64,000 nucleotides of DNA, from the NCBI RefSeq assembly GCF_041320275.1, contig NZ_CP162023.1, positions 1,364,001 to 1,428,000 of the forward strand, read 5' to 3'. A model generated the notes under the pieces. The model ran no database searches. It saw nothing but the letters and a program-made list of their open reading frames with translations, and was not told the DNA's origin. Positions 25,728 through 34,525 of the stretch are shown piece after piece (position 1 is the first letter of the stretch; each line of letters opens with the position of its first letter). The translations under genes and the position numbers were made by a program. The stretch comes from Mumia sp. Pv4-285. GTDB lineage: Bacteria > Actinomycetota > Actinomycetes > Propionibacteriales > Nocardioidaceae.

Positions 25728-27139
25728 GGGGAGTGTGGTCTCGATCGACTCCGTCGCCTCGACCAGCGGTGGTTCACGCGAAGCGATCTCCCGCTGATCG
25801 AGGCGCGAAGCGATCGAGATCCCTGATCGTCCTTGCCGCAGCGGGTGTCCTCACGCTGTCCGGGTGCGGAGCGCTGAGCGGCGGTGTGTACGAGGCGCCG
25901 CTGCCCGGCGGGGCCGATGTCGGCTCGGACCCGATGACCATCACCGCCGACTTCGAGGACGTCCTCGACCTGGTCCCGCAGTCCAGTGTCAAGGTCGACA
26001 ACGTCGACGTCGGCCGGGTCTCCAAGATCGAGCTCAACCCCGACGGCAAGAGCGCCAAGGTCGAGCTCGTCGTCAACGGTGCGACCGCCCTCCCCGCGGG
26101 GACGACGGCGCGCCTGCAGCAGACGTCGCTGCTGGGCGAGAAGTACGTCGCGCTCGTACGCCCCGCCAAGCCCGCTGCCGGCACGCCCGTGTCGGACGGC
26201 GACGCGATCCCACTCGCGTCCACCTCGCAGGCGGCCCAGGTCGAGCAGGTCCTCGGTGCGCTGTCCATGGTGCTCAACGGCGGTGGCATCGGGCAGTTCC
26301 AGGAGATCTCGCGCGAGCTCCAGCAGGTCAGCGACGGCCGCCCGGAGGAGATCAAGGCGTTCCTCCAGGAGATGAACACGTTCGTCACCGCGCTCGACAA
26401 GCGCAAGGGCGCGATCACCGACGCGATCGACGGCCTCGCCGCGCTGTCCACCACGCTGAACGCCGACAAGGACAAGATCGCGAACGCGCTCGACGACCTC
26501 AGCCCCGGCATGGAGGTGCTCGTCGACCAGCGTGAGGACCTCGTGGCGATGCTCCAGTCGCTCGACAAGCTGTCCGAGGTCACCGTGGACACCCTCGACA
26601 AGGCGCAGGAAGACATCGTCGCCGACTTCAAGCTGCTCGAGCCGATCCTCACGCAGCTCGCGAAGGCCGGCTCCGACCTCCCGAACTCGCTCGAGATCCT
26701 CCTGACGTACCCGTTCCCCGACTCGGTGCTCGGCGCGATCAAGGGCGACTACCTCAACGTGTTCGTCACGACGAACTTCCGCACGCTGCCGTCCGGCTGC
26801 ACCACGACGAGCTGCCCCTGGCCGCAGGTGGGCGCGGCCTCCGGCGTCGGCGTACCCGGTGGTCTGCTCGGGGCGCCGACGCCTGCCGAGGGCCAGCCGG
26901 ACGAGCGAGGGGTGCCCGAGGCGCCACCGACGCTGCTCCCGCCGACCAGCTCGCCGACCCCGGGCGCGCCGCAGCAGACGATCCCCGTCCCCGCGACGCC
27001 GTCGCCGTCCGACGCGCCTACCTCGAGCCCCACGGACCCGCCGACGAGCCCCGCGCCGTCGACGGACCCGGCTCCCACCCCGAACGACCCGTCACCGACG
27101 TCGGACGACTCCGCCGCGCCGAAGGAGGGTGACGACTGA
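25724..27139 (+). CDS. mceE: Mce family lipoprotein MceE
   Basis: 471 aa. A lipobox at about residues 45-48 (LSGC) makes this the lipid-anchored member, as in mycobacterial MceE/LprK proteins. The MCE domain follows (VLDLVPQSSVKVDNVDVGRV, RLQQTSLLGEKYVALV), then the helical region, then a tail of about 120 residues rich in Pro, Ser and Thr that could span the cell wall. The signal peptide is preceded by an extra stretch of about 33 residues encoded by two oppositely oriented copies of the dispersed palindromic repeat. ATGA overlap with mceD. Confidence 0.9.
   Translation: MRGVWSRSTPSPRPAVVHAKRSPADRGAKRSRSLIVLAAAGVLTLSGCGALSGGVYEAPLPGGADVGSDPMTITADFEDVLDLVPQSSVKVDNVDVGRVSKIELNPDGKSAKVELVVNGATALPAGTTARLQQTSLLGEKYVALVRPAKPAAGTPVSDGDAIPLASTSQAAQVEQVLGALSMVLNGGGIGQFQEISRELQQVSDGRPEEIKAFLQEMNTFVTALDKRKGAITDAIDGLAALSTTLNADKDKIANALDDLSPGMEVLVDQREDLVAMLQSLDKLSEVTVDTLDKAQEDIVADFKLLEPILTQLAKAGSDLPNSLEILLTYPFPDSVLGAIKGDYLNVFVTTNFRTLPSGCTTTSCPWPQVGAASGVGVPGGLLGAPTPAEGQPDERGVPEAPPTLLPPTSSPTPGAPQQTIPVPATPSPSDAPTSSPTDPPTSPAPSTDPAPTPNDPSPTSDDSAAPKEGDD
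25737..25768 (+). repeat. Dispersed palindromic element (variant), coding
   Basis: Starts GGTCTCGATCGACTCCGTCG and ends CCTCGACCAGCG: the 20416 element with a changed centre. It lies in the mceE N-terminal codons. Confidence 0.7.
25792..25821 (-). repeat. Dispersed palindromic element, inverted, coding
   Basis: On the plus strand reads CGCTGATCGAGGCGCGAAGC then GATCGAGATC, the reverse complement of the 20416 element with few changes. With 25737-25768 it forms a large inverted pair inside mceE. Confidence 0.75.
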
Positions 27140-28314
27140 TGCTCACCAGCCGTACGAAGACCCAGCTCGCTGCGTTCGTCGTGGTCGCCCTCGTCGGTAC
27201 GACGTACATCGCGGGGAAGTACGTCGGCATCGACCCGTTCAGCTCCGACTACCACGTGACCGTGTCGCTCCCCGAGACCGGCGGCATCTTCGAGAACGGT
27301 GAGGTCACGTACCTCGGCGTGCCCGTGGGGCGGATCGAGACGCTCACCAACGCTCCCGCCGGCGGCGTCGAGGCGGTCCTCCGGATCGACTCGGACGCAC
27401 CCGACATCCCCGCCGACGTGACCGTGCAGGTCGCGAACCGCTCGACGATCGGTGAGCAGTACGTCGACCTCCGTGGCACGTCCGGCACCGACCAGGTCCT
27501 TGCCGACGGCGACCAGCTGAGCGGAGGGGACGAAGCGATCCCGCAGGCCATCGACGTGCTGCTCGAGACTGCGCGCGACTTCACGGCGTCGGTGCCCGAG
27601 GACTCTCTCAACACCGTCATCGACGAGAGCTACGACCTCTCGCAGGGTGCGAACCTCCCGCTGCGTCGACTCGTCGACACGTCCCTGGAGTTCCACGAGG
27701 TCGCCGACCGCAACTTCCTCGTCTCCGAGGCGCTCATCAAGAACTCGAGCACCGTCCTGCAGACGCAGCAGGAGGCGGCCGAGAGCATCAAGTCGTACAG
27801 CGCCGACCTCAGCCTGCTCGCGGAGACGATGGCCGACACCGACGGCGACCTGCGCACGCTGATCGCGAGCTCACCGGCCGCCGCCCGCGAGGTCCACCAG
27901 CTGATCGGCCAGGTCGGGCAGCCGCTCGGCGTGCTCATGAGCAACCTCGTGTCGACCGCGCAGGTGTTCGGCACCAACGCGGGCGGCGTCGAGGACGCGC
28001 TCGTCCGCGTGCCCGAGGCGATCAGCGTCGGCTGGGCGGTCAACGGGTCGAAGGGCATGAACCTCGGTCTGGCCACGACGTTCTTCGACCCGCTGCCGTG
28101 CACAGCCGGCTACGGAGGCACCACGATGCGGCCCGGCACGGTGACGACGCCGGGCAAGCCGTTCAACACCAAGGCCCGCTGCGCCGTACGCCCGTCGTCC
28201 GGCACGAACGTCCGCGGACCGAACGCCCTGCCGAAGTCCGCCGGCAAGAGCCCTGCGGCGGCTAGGGTGACGGTCCCCGACACGCTCGGGGACCTGCTGG
28301 GAGGGAACGAATGA
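27139..28314 (+). CDS. mceF: Mce family protein MceF
   Basis: 391 aa. Anchor at residues 9-26, MCE domain (GIFENGEVTYLGVPVGRIE, NRSTIGEQYVDL), helical needle (TSLEFHEVADRNFLVSEALI), C-terminal proline- and basic-rich tail. TGATG overlap with mceE. It completes the set of six Mce proteins. Confidence 0.9.
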   Translation: MLTSRTKTQLAAFVVVALVGTTYIAGKYVGIDPFSSDYHVTVSLPETGGIFENGEVTYLGVPVGRIETLTNAPAGGVEAVLRIDSDAPDIPADVTVQVANRSTIGEQYVDLRGTSGTDQVLADGDQLSGGDEAIPQAIDVLLETARDFTASVPEDSLNTVIDESYDLSQGANLPLRRLVDTSLEFHEVADRNFLVSEALIKNSSTVLQTQQEAAESIKSYSADLSLLAETMADTDGDLRTLIASSPAAAREVHQLIGQVGQPLGVLMSNLVSTAQVFGTNAGGVEDALVRVPEAISVGWAVNGSKGMNLGLATTFFDPLPCTAGYGGTTMRPGTVTTPGKPFNTKARCAVRPSSGTNVRGPNALPKSAGKSPAAARVTVPDTLGDLLGGNE

Positions 28315-28883
28315 TCGACCAGGTCGAGAGCGCCGACGAGGCGGAACACGATGTCGAAGAGACGCCCGAGCCCAGTCCTGCGCCGCCGCGATGGAGACGG
28401 TACGCCGTGCCGGCCGTCGCCGCGCTCGTGCTCGTGGTCGGTGCCCTCCTCTGGTGGCGTGCGGCGAGCGACGAGCAGCTGAGCCTCGCCGAGACCCGTG
28501 ACGAGGTCCTCATCGCCGCGACGCAGAACATCGAGACGATGAACACCCTCGACTACCGCAAGGTCGACGAAGGGCTCGACGCCTGGCAGGACGTCACCAC
28601 CGGCACCCTCCACGACCAGCTCGCCCAGGTCGGTGACGAGGAGCGGCAGCTCCTGGCCGACCAGAAGAAGGTCTCGACCGGCAAGGTCGTGGACGCCGCT
28701 GTGTTCTCGGTCGACGAGGAGACCGCCACCGTCGTGGCGTCGGTCGAGGTCACCGTGAAGGACGACGCCAAGCCCGACGAGGTGCCGTCGCTCAAACGCA
28801 ACCGCTTCACGTCGGACCTCGTGAAGGTCGACGGCGAGTGGCTCCTCGAGAGCCTCGAGCAGGTCGCGGTGAACATCTCATGA
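28311..28883 (+). CDS. Mce-associated membrane protein 1
   Basis: 190 aa. An acidic cytoplasmic N-terminus (about 25 residues), one helix at about 32-51 (VPAVAALVLVVGALLWW), and an external domain with the tail pattern of Mas/Mam proteins (RNRFTSDLVKVDGEWLLESL). These accessory proteins are found next to mce genes and stabilise the importer in mycobacteria. ATGA overlap with mceF. Confidence 0.85.
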   Translation: MIDQVESADEAEHDVEETPEPSPAPPRWRRYAVPAVAALVLVVGALLWWRAASDEQLSLAETRDEVLIAATQNIETMNTLDYRKVDEGLDAWQDVTTGTLHDQLAQVGDEERQLLADQKKVSTGKVVDAAVFSVDEETATVVASVEVTVKDDAKPDEVPSLKRNRFTSDLVKVDGEWLLESLEQVAVNIS

Positions 28884-29404
28884 GCACCGTGAAGCCGCTC
28901 CTCGCATCCGCACGACAGCATCTCGTCCTGATCCTGTCCGCGATCATGCTCGCCGTGGGCGTGGTCGGACTCTGGACGGCGTACGACATCCGCTCCGCCG
29001 ACGCGGCCCAGAACCTCGCCGTCGTCGACGAGGAGGCGACCGCCGCCGTGCAGTCGGAGGTGTCGCAGGCGCTCGTCAGCGTGCTGTCGTACGACTACGC
29101 CGACCCGACGCCGACCGAGCAGGCCGCTGACGCGGTGCTCGCGGGCGACGCGCGCACCGAGTACGACAAGCTCTTCGCGTCGCTTCAGGAGCGGGCGCCC
29201 GGGCAGCAGCTGACCCTCACCGCACAGGTGCAGGTCGCTGCGGTCAAGACGCTGACCGACGACTCGGCCGAGCTGCTCGTCTTCCTCGACCAGTCGTCTC
29301 AACGCGCGACGGACAAGGAGGCGAGCGTGTCCGCGGCGCAGCTCGCCGTCGATGCCGAGAAGGTCGACGGGGCGTGGAAGGTCACCGGCCTCACGCCCCT
29401 CTGA
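28880..29404 (+). CDS. Mce-associated membrane protein 2
   Basis: 174 aa. One N-terminal helix (HLVLILSAIMLAVGVVGLW) and an external domain (VSVLSYDYADPTPTEQAAD, and KVDGAWKVTGLTPL at the end), the usual Mas-type pattern. Its start overlaps the previous gene by ATGA. It is the last gene of the mce operon; repeats follow directly. Confidence 0.85.
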   Translation: MSTVKPLLASARQHLVLILSAIMLAVGVVGLWTAYDIRSADAAQNLAVVDEEATAAVQSEVSQALVSVLSYDYADPTPTEQAADAVLAGDARTEYDKLFASLQERAPGQQLTLTAQVQVAAVKTLTDDSAELLVFLDQSSQRATDKEASVSAAQLAVDAEKVDGAWKVTGLTPL

Positions 29405-29407
29405 GCC

Positions 29408-29490
29408 GGCTGGGTCGAGGCGCGGCCCCACTCCGCTGGTCGAGGCGCGGCCCTACCCCGCTGGTCGGGGCGCGAAGCGATCGAGACACC
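29408..29490 (-). repeat. Cluster of three dispersed palindromic repeat copies
   Basis: Two short copies (CGCTGGTCGAGGCGCGGCC type at about 29408-29427 and 29434-29452) and one nearly full copy at 29459-29490 (CGCTGGTCGGGGCGCGAAGC then GATCGAGACACC). All are the reverse orientation of the yrbEB elements. It lies directly after the mce operon and may contribute a 3' hairpin. Confidence 0.75.
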
Positions 29491-29523
29491 CACCATCCTG
29501 CGCGTGGGTCAGGTTGGGTTCGG

Positions 29524-29549
29524 CTGTGGACGGTTGTCGTCGTCCACAG
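29524..29549 (+). repeat. Stem-loop upstream of the DUF222 gene
   Basis: CTGTGGACG and CGTCCACAG pair around an 8-base loop, 50 bases before the gene start. It may be a terminator for read-through from mce or a leader structure. Confidence 0.4.
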
Positions 29550-29599
29550 TCGGCGTCGGCCTTCTGGTGAGTGTCGGCGGCGCCGAGGACAATGAACAT

Positions 29600-31093
29600 A
29601 TGTTCGATTCAAGCCGGGTCGCGATGGCGAAGGCCGCTCTCGAGGGTGCCCTTGAGATGCCGGTCGCGCTGGCTGACGGCGTGCAGGCGCGTGCGGCGTT
29701 GCGGACGGCCCAGGAGATGGCCGACCTTCTGGAGGGCTGGCGAGCACAGCTGCTGGATCAGCTTGACGAGACCGCCGCGTATTCCGATGACGGCGCCCCG
29801 TCGGCGGTGGCGTGGGCACGGCGTGAGCTCCGCCTGGATGACAGGACGACTGCTCGGCTCCGGGCGGCAGGTCGCACGATGCGGATGTTGCCGGGCGTTG
29901 GTGCGGCGATGGCTGCCGGGGAGATCCGGTTGGATCATCTGGCGGCGTTCACCGGGGCGCTGCGGCGGATCGATCACGAGGTGCTGGTGGATGCGACCGA
30001 GGGCGTGCTGCTGCCGTTGGCGAAGCAGGCACCGCCGGCGGATCTGCGGAAGGCGATCGACCGTGTCGATCAGCTGGTCCGGCCAGAGCGGGCGGTCAAG
30101 GCGTGGGAAGACGGGATGGACAAGCGTGACATCAAGCTCGCTCGTGCCGGTGAGGGTTTCCATCTGACGGGGTTCCTCGATGTCGAGCTAGGTGCCCGGC
30201 TGCGGTCGTTTCTGATCGCAGCGTCGTCACCGCGATCGCAAGGCGAATGCGAGGCCACGGACGACGCCGACCGCGGCGGTCGCAAGGATCGGCGGACGGC
30301 GGCACAACGTCGTGCGGATGCGCTGAGCGAGTTGTTGGATGTGGCCGCCGCGGGTGGGGTCCCGTCCGATCGTCGGTTGCGGCCGCAGGTGCACGTGACG
30401 GTTGATGCGGACTGGCTGGCCCAACAGCCCGGTGCCGCGCCGCCGGAGCTGGAAGGCTTCGGGTCGATCGGTCGTGACCTGTATGGATATCTGGCTTGTA
30501 CCGGGGACCATACCGAGGTGTTGACGGATGGGGTGACCGGTGGGCCGACGCCGTTTGCGGCCGTGCTGAACGTGGGGCGGACACGGCGGTTGGCGACGGC
30601 TAAGCAGCGCGAAGCGGTGCGCGCGCGGCAGCGTGGGCACTGTGCGAATCCGGGTTGTCGTCATCGGATCGCCGACATCCACCACGTGTCGTGGTGGCGC
30701 CGGGATGGTGGGCCGACCGACTTCGAGAACCTTGTCGGCCTGTGCCGGTCGTGTCACATGAACGCCCATGCCGGACGGCTGGGGATCACCGTCGACGGTG
30801 CCGGCGGGTTCGTCTTCATGAGGCGGTTCGGCGCCTCGAAGCGTGAGATCGACGACCGTGAACGGCTGAATCGGCGACGCCTCTCCGACTACCTTCGCGA
30901 GCTCGGGACCGTCAGAGACGGCGTGCGGCCGAAGGGCCCCACCGTGGCCGGCCCGCAGGCCGTGACGGCGGACATTCGCTCGGCGGCCACCACGGCCACC
31001 ACGGCCACCACGGCGCCGGAGCACGAGGCCGAGGTCGGCGACGTGACCGCGCTCCACCACCTCAGACGCCATACCTTGACGCCACGCACGTGA
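29600..31093 (+). CDS. DUF222 and HNH endonuclease domain protein (13E12-repeat type)
   Basis: 497 aa. The first 300 residues match the DUF222 helical domain (AWARRELRLDDRTTARLRAA, LAAFTGALRRIDHEVLV). The C-terminal part is an HNH nuclease: CANPGCRHRIADIHHVSWW, then DFENLVGLCRSCHMNAHAG, giving the zinc cysteines and the HH/N/H catalytic set. The family is abundant in actinobacteria, and its physiological role is unclear. ATG 29600 has GAGGAC upstream; the in-frame start 32 codons earlier covers the stem-loop region and is rejected. Confidence 0.9.
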   Translation: MFDSSRVAMAKAALEGALEMPVALADGVQARAALRTAQEMADLLEGWRAQLLDQLDETAAYSDDGAPSAVAWARRELRLDDRTTARLRAAGRTMRMLPGVGAAMAAGEIRLDHLAAFTGALRRIDHEVLVDATEGVLLPLAKQAPPADLRKAIDRVDQLVRPERAVKAWEDGMDKRDIKLARAGEGFHLTGFLDVELGARLRSFLIAASSPRSQGECEATDDADRGGRKDRRTAAQRRADALSELLDVAAAGGVPSDRRLRPQVHVTVDADWLAQQPGAAPPELEGFGSIGRDLYGYLACTGDHTEVLTDGVTGGPTPFAAVLNVGRTRRLATAKQREAVRARQRGHCANPGCRHRIADIHHVSWWRRDGGPTDFENLVGLCRSCHMNAHAGRLGITVDGAGGFVFMRRFGASKREIDDRERLNRRRLSDYLRELGTVRDGVRPKGPTVAGPQAVTADIRSAATTATTATTAPEHEAEVGDVTALHHLRRHTLTPRT

Positions 31094-31217
31094 CGATCAG
31101 ACCGGACGAACCACCCTGAACGTGTGCGCCGCACGGTCTCGTCACGCGTGGACGCCGTTCACGACCGATCCCGTGGCGTCCGCGGCGCTTGCGGGCGCTT
31201 GCGGCGCAGGTGATCGA

Positions 31218-32642
31218 TCACCAGGTGGTCGGCTTCGTCCCGGTGTAGACCCATGCGTCGAAGAAGGCGCCCAGGTCCTGGCCGGAGATGCGCTCGGCCA
31301 GAGCGATGAAGTCGCTCGTCGACCCGGTCGCGTTTCGGCGCTCCTTCGGCCACGCCTTCAGCAGCGCCGCAAAGTCGTCCTCGCCGATCTCCTGCTGGAG
31401 CTCGTGCAGCGTGAGCGCGCCGCGGCTGTAGACCGCGGACGCGAAGAGCCCCGTGGCGCCCGGGTCGGCGACCACCGTCGACCAGAACGGCGAGGTCGCC
31501 GGGGTGGCGTACACGGCCGCCGCGCGGGCCTCGACGGTCTGGCCGCCTGTGTGCTCGCCCCACATCCACGCGGCGTACGTCGCGAACCCCTCGTTGAGCC
31601 AGATGTCGGCCCAGCGGTGGGGCGAGACGGTGTTGCCGTACCACTGGTGCGCGATCTCGTGCGCGACCGTGCCCTCGGACGCGACCCGCGAGTAGACCGC
31701 CCGCGACTGCGTCTCGAGCGCATAGCCGACCGTGTCGTCGTCGACGATCGCGCCGGCCGACGTGAACGGGTACGGGCCGAAGTGCTCGCTGAAGAACGCG
31801 ATCATGTCGGCCTGCTTGGCGAGCGACGCCTCGCTCGTCGTCCGGTTCGCCGCGGTCACGTCGCGGTCGATCGCGTCGATGATCGGGAGCCCGTCCTCCG
31901 TCCTGGTCGTCGTGATGTCGAAGTCACCGATCGAGGCGGTCGTGAGGTAGCTCGCCATCGGGCTCGGCTCGAACCAGCGGAAGGTCGTCTTGCCGTCGCG
32001 CGTCCTCGGCTGGCCGATCGGGAGACCGTTCGCGACCGCGGTCTTGCCCTCCGGCACCGTGATGCGGAAGGTGTAGATGGCCTTGTCATTGGGGTCGTCG
32101 TTGACCGGGAACCACGTCGGAGCACCGTCGGGCTCGTTGACGACCATCGCGCCGTCTGCGGTGGACACCCACCCGTACAGGGAGTCCTCGATGTCGCGCG
32201 GGCGGCCGGTCGTCCCGCCGTACTCGACGGTGACGACCACGGGGAGGCGCGCCAGCAACGGCAGGCGCGGCGTGACGATGAGCTCGCCGTCGACGTGCGT
32301 GAACGTCGCGCGCAGCCCGTTGACGCGCACCGAGGAGACCTCGAGGCCGCGCAGGTCGAGGTTGAACGACGACAGCGTCTTGGTGGCGCGGAACGTCATC
32401 GTGGACGTGGCGTCGAGCGTGCCGCTACTCGCGTCGACGGGCTCGTAGTCGAGGTCGAGGTGGTAGGTGAGCGCGTCGTAGCCCGTGGCGCCGAGCGCAG
32501 GGAAGTAGGGGTCGCCGGCCCACGTGCCGCCCGGCGTGGGGTGGAGGCCCGTGACGGGGCTGGCGGCGACCGCGACGGTGCCTCCCGCGAGGGCGAGGCA
32601 CGCCGCGGCGGTGACGATCGTGGTGCGGCGCAGAGTGCTCAT
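31218..32642 (-). CDS. Secreted M1-family metallopeptidase
   Basis: 474 aa. Signal peptide (MSTLRRTTIVTAAACLALAG), N-terminal beta domain, then the zinc site HEIAHQWYG with the third ligand in LNEGFATY about 20 residues later. GYALETQSRAVY takes the place of the GAMEN exopeptidase motif. The short C-terminus ends at the gluzincin domain (FFDAWVYTGTKPTTW), as in small bacterial M1 enzymes. It probably trims peptides outside the membrane. The minus-strand start at 32642 is chosen over GTG 32651 because the signal peptide begins there. Confidence 0.9.
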   Translation of the reverse strand: MSTLRRTTIVTAAACLALAGGTVAVAASPVTGLHPTPGGTWAGDPYFPALGATGYDALTYHLDLDYEPVDASSGTLDATSTMTFRATKTLSSFNLDLRGLEVSSVRVNGLRATFTHVDGELIVTPRLPLLARLPVVVTVEYGGTTGRPRDIEDSLYGWVSTADGAMVVNEPDGAPTWFPVNDDPNDKAIYTFRITVPEGKTAVANGLPIGQPRTRDGKTTFRWFEPSPMASYLTTASIGDFDITTTRTEDGLPIIDAIDRDVTAANRTTSEASLAKQADMIAFFSEHFGPYPFTSAGAIVDDDTVGYALETQSRAVYSRVASEGTVAHEIAHQWYGNTVSPHRWADIWLNEGFATYAAWMWGEHTGGQTVEARAAAVYATPATSPFWSTVVADPGATGLFASAVYSRGALTLHELQQEIGEDDFAALLKAWPKERRNATGSTSDFIALAERISGQDLGAFFDAWVYTGTKPTTW

Positions 32643-32748
32643 GTCTCGCACGTTAGACCAGCCCGATGACGTCGGCGTTTCGAATTGCGGCCCGTTCAGG
32701 GCCGCTCGGCCGCGTTCACCCGGGTTTGGGTCTTGAACGGGCGTCCGG

Positions 32749-32754
32749 TAGTGT
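32749..32754 (+). promoter_or_regulatory. Candidate -10 element of the first initiator tRNA gene
   Basis: TAGTGT sits 12 bases before the tRNA. The surrounding block GGCGTCCGGTAGTGTCGT is repeated ahead of the second tRNA copy at 54234-54239, indicating a conserved promoter. Confidence 0.45.
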
Positions 32755-32766
32755 CGTACCTACCGA

Positions 32767-32840
32767 CGCGGGGTGGAGCAGCTCGGTAGCTCGCTGGGCT
32801 CATAACCCAGAGGTCGCAGGTTCAAATCCTGCCCCCGCTA
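32767..32840 (+). tRNA. Initiator tRNA-fMet (CAT), copy 1; insertion site of an integrative element
   Basis: 74 bases fold as a cloverleaf with anticodon CAT (CTGGGCTCATAACCCAG). Initiator marks are present: an unpaired C1 opposite U72 at the acceptor end and three G-C pairs in the anticodon stem. CCA is not encoded. The T arm is GCAGG/CCTGC. The 3' half is repeated at 36631, marking it as the attachment site of the element that follows. Confidence 0.95.
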
Positions 32841-32860
32841 CAAGATTCAGGCTCGGTTCC
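32807..32860 (+). other. attL: left 54-bp repeat of the integrative element
   Basis: Starts CCAGAGGTCGCAGGTTCAAA within the tRNA anticodon/T arms and ends in GCTCGGTTCC of the terminator. It matches 36631-36683 with one substitution and one single-base gap. Confidence 0.85.
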
Positions 32861-32881
32861 CTCTGGGGAACCGAGCCTGAA
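32846..32881 (+). terminator. Terminator of tRNA-fMet copy 1
   Basis: TTCAGGCTCGGTTCC pairs with GGAACCGAGCCTGAA, followed by GCTTTCT. Six bases after the tRNA end. Confidence 0.85.
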
Positions 32882-33002
32882 AGCTTTCTAACTTGACTCG
32901 GTCATCACAAAGTCAGTCTTTTCTGACGAACCACCGCGGTGAGCAGTGGTGAGACGTCCGGCCGGTGGGCGGAGCTGGCATGGACGCCGCTACGACAGGG
33001 TC

Positions 33003-34022
33003 ATGACCACGATGATGAGCGCCGCGATGCCGGCGTCCGCCTCCGCCCTTGTCCTCCCCATCGACACCGTCGGCATCATGCCGCAGGGCCTGACCGACAC
33101 CGACGGCGAGCGGATCGCCGCCGCGATCGCTGCGGCCCGCACAGAGTCCACCCGCCGCGTCTACGCGGGGGTCTGGAGCCGCTGGGAGCGCTGGTGCTCC
33201 AGCCGGGGCGTCGCGGTCCTGCCGAGCGATCCGCTCGCAGTGTGCGCGTACCTGACCGAACAGGCCGCTGCCGGGCGCGCGATGGGCACCCTCGATCTCA
33301 TCTGCACGGTGATCCGCCATGTCCACCGCACGTGCGACCTGCACAATCCCACCGACGCCCTCGCCGTCCACCAGGTGCGTCGCGGCCTGCGCCGCACTTA
33401 CGGCTCCGCACCCCGGCGCCTGGCGCGACCCCTGACCGTCGGCGAGATCCGCCAGATCGTCGACGGCATCGACCGCACCGCGCCGATCGGCATCCGTGAT
33501 GCCGCCATCATCCTTCTCGGCTACGCCTCCGCACTCCGCCGCTCCGAACTCGTCGCCCTAACCCTCGCCGACGTCGAGGACAAGCCCGCCGGCCTCATGC
33601 TCCACATTCGGCGATCCAAGACCGACCCCGAGGGCCACGGCGAGGTGGTCGGTGTCGCCCACGGCCAGCATGCCGCCACCGACCCTGTCGCGGCACTCAA
33701 CGCCTGGCGCGAGATCAGGGGAGCAGCTCCCGGCCCGGTGTTCACTCGCATCTGGAGCAGCACCGTCAGCCTCCAGCCGCTCACCGGACACGTCCCCGCC
33801 CGGATGCTCCGCGCACGGGCCGAAGCGGCCGGCCTCGACGGAACCCGGATCACCGCCCACTCGATGCGCGCCGGACACGCCACCACCGCGGCACTCGCTG
33901 GTGTCCCGCTCGACCGGATCGCCGCGCAGACGCGGCACAAGGACATCTCCGTCCTCGTCACCCGCTACATCCGGCCCCTCGAAGCCCTCGCCACGACATC
34001 GAGCAAGGACCTCGGTCTGTAG
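33003..34022 (+). CDS. Tyrosine recombinase / integrase
   Basis: 339 aa. An N-terminal SAM-like core-binding domain (RTESTRRVYAGVWSRWERW) and a C-terminal catalytic domain with Arg in ALRRSELV (about 179), Lys in RRSKTD (206), H286-x-x-R289 in HSMRAG, His312 in TRHKD and the nucleophile Tyr322 in VTRYIRP. All catalytic residues are present, so it should be active. It lies 143 bases after attL, reading into the element, as expected for its integrase. ATG 33003 is chosen; upstream in-frame GTG 32946 would include unrelated residues. Confidence 0.9.
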   Translation: MTTMMSAAMPASASALVLPIDTVGIMPQGLTDTDGERIAAAIAAARTESTRRVYAGVWSRWERWCSSRGVAVLPSDPLAVCAYLTEQAAAGRAMGTLDLICTVIRHVHRTCDLHNPTDALAVHQVRRGLRRTYGSAPRRLARPLTVGEIRQIVDGIDRTAPIGIRDAAIILLGYASALRRSELVALTLADVEDKPAGLMLHIRRSKTDPEGHGEVVGVAHGQHAATDPVAALNAWREIRGAAPGPVFTRIWSSTVSLQPLTGHVPARMLRARAEAAGLDGTRITAHSMRAGHATTAALAGVPLDRIAAQTRHKDISVLVTRYIRPLEALATTSSKDLGL

Positions 34023-34102
34023 CGCGCCAGCAGTACGCCTTCGCGGGCACCCCGGAGCGGAGGTGGCGCATACGCGAACGGGCTGGCTCTTAGGCTTGAC
34101 GC

Positions 34103-34525
34103 ATGGAGCCGATTCAGACACTTGCATACGGAGTCGAGCTCCACCTCGTTTCGACCGAGGATGGCGGCCGCAGCTCAGGCCTGCTTGGCGGCACGGCGCC
34201 CGAGAACCGTTTCACGTATCGCCCGAACTGGGGCCTGCCCGATTGGGCCGACGGGGAACAAACAGCCGGCCCAGTCTTCGGGTTTTCTCGGTCCGACATC
34301 CTCCCCGGAGACGACACTCGTGCGGTTCTCGTCGCACTGTTCATCGAGAACGTTCAGGCATGGCACGACGTCCGAGCTGGTGATGAGCTTCGCATGTACG
34401 AGGGCTCAAGAATCTGCGGTCGCGCGATCGTGGAGTGGATCGCAGCTGCAACGTGGCCGTCCGTCGAGAATGATGCAGGAAGGTTCCTGGCTTGGCTGGC
34501 CGAGCCCCGACGGGACCGCCCGTGA
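34103..34525 (+). CDS. Small EF-Tu domain-3-like protein
   Basis: 140 aa. The chain follows the beta-barrel of EF-Tu domain 3: an early VELHLVSTEDGGR strand, FTYRPNW where EF-Tu has its RPQF motif, PGDDTRAVLVALFIE, and GDELRMYEGSRICGRAIVEW where EF-Tu has its REGGRTVGAG hairpin. No GTPase domain is present. Similarity is judged by eye. Such stand-alone barrels are of unknown role; mimicry of EF-Tu or nucleic-acid or protein binding are possibilities (inference). First cargo gene of the element; overlaps the next by GTGA. Confidence 0.6.
   Translation: MEPIQTLAYGVELHLVSTEDGGRSSGLLGGTAPENRFTYRPNWGLPDWADGEQTAGPVFGFSRSDILPGDDTRAVLVALFIENVQAWHDVRAGDELRMYEGSRICGRAIVEWIAAATWPSVENDAGRFLAWLAEPRRDRP

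Noticed and set aside
24713-27139. A long frame that would join 337 codons in front of MceE
   Set aside because: The first part is out of frame with mceD and is Arg-rich; MceE has its own ATGA-coupled start at 25724 and lipobox.
20416-29490. CRISPR-like repeats in the mce region
   Set aside because: Copies differ in orientation and spacing, and some are coding; no regular spacers. They are dispersed palindromic elements.
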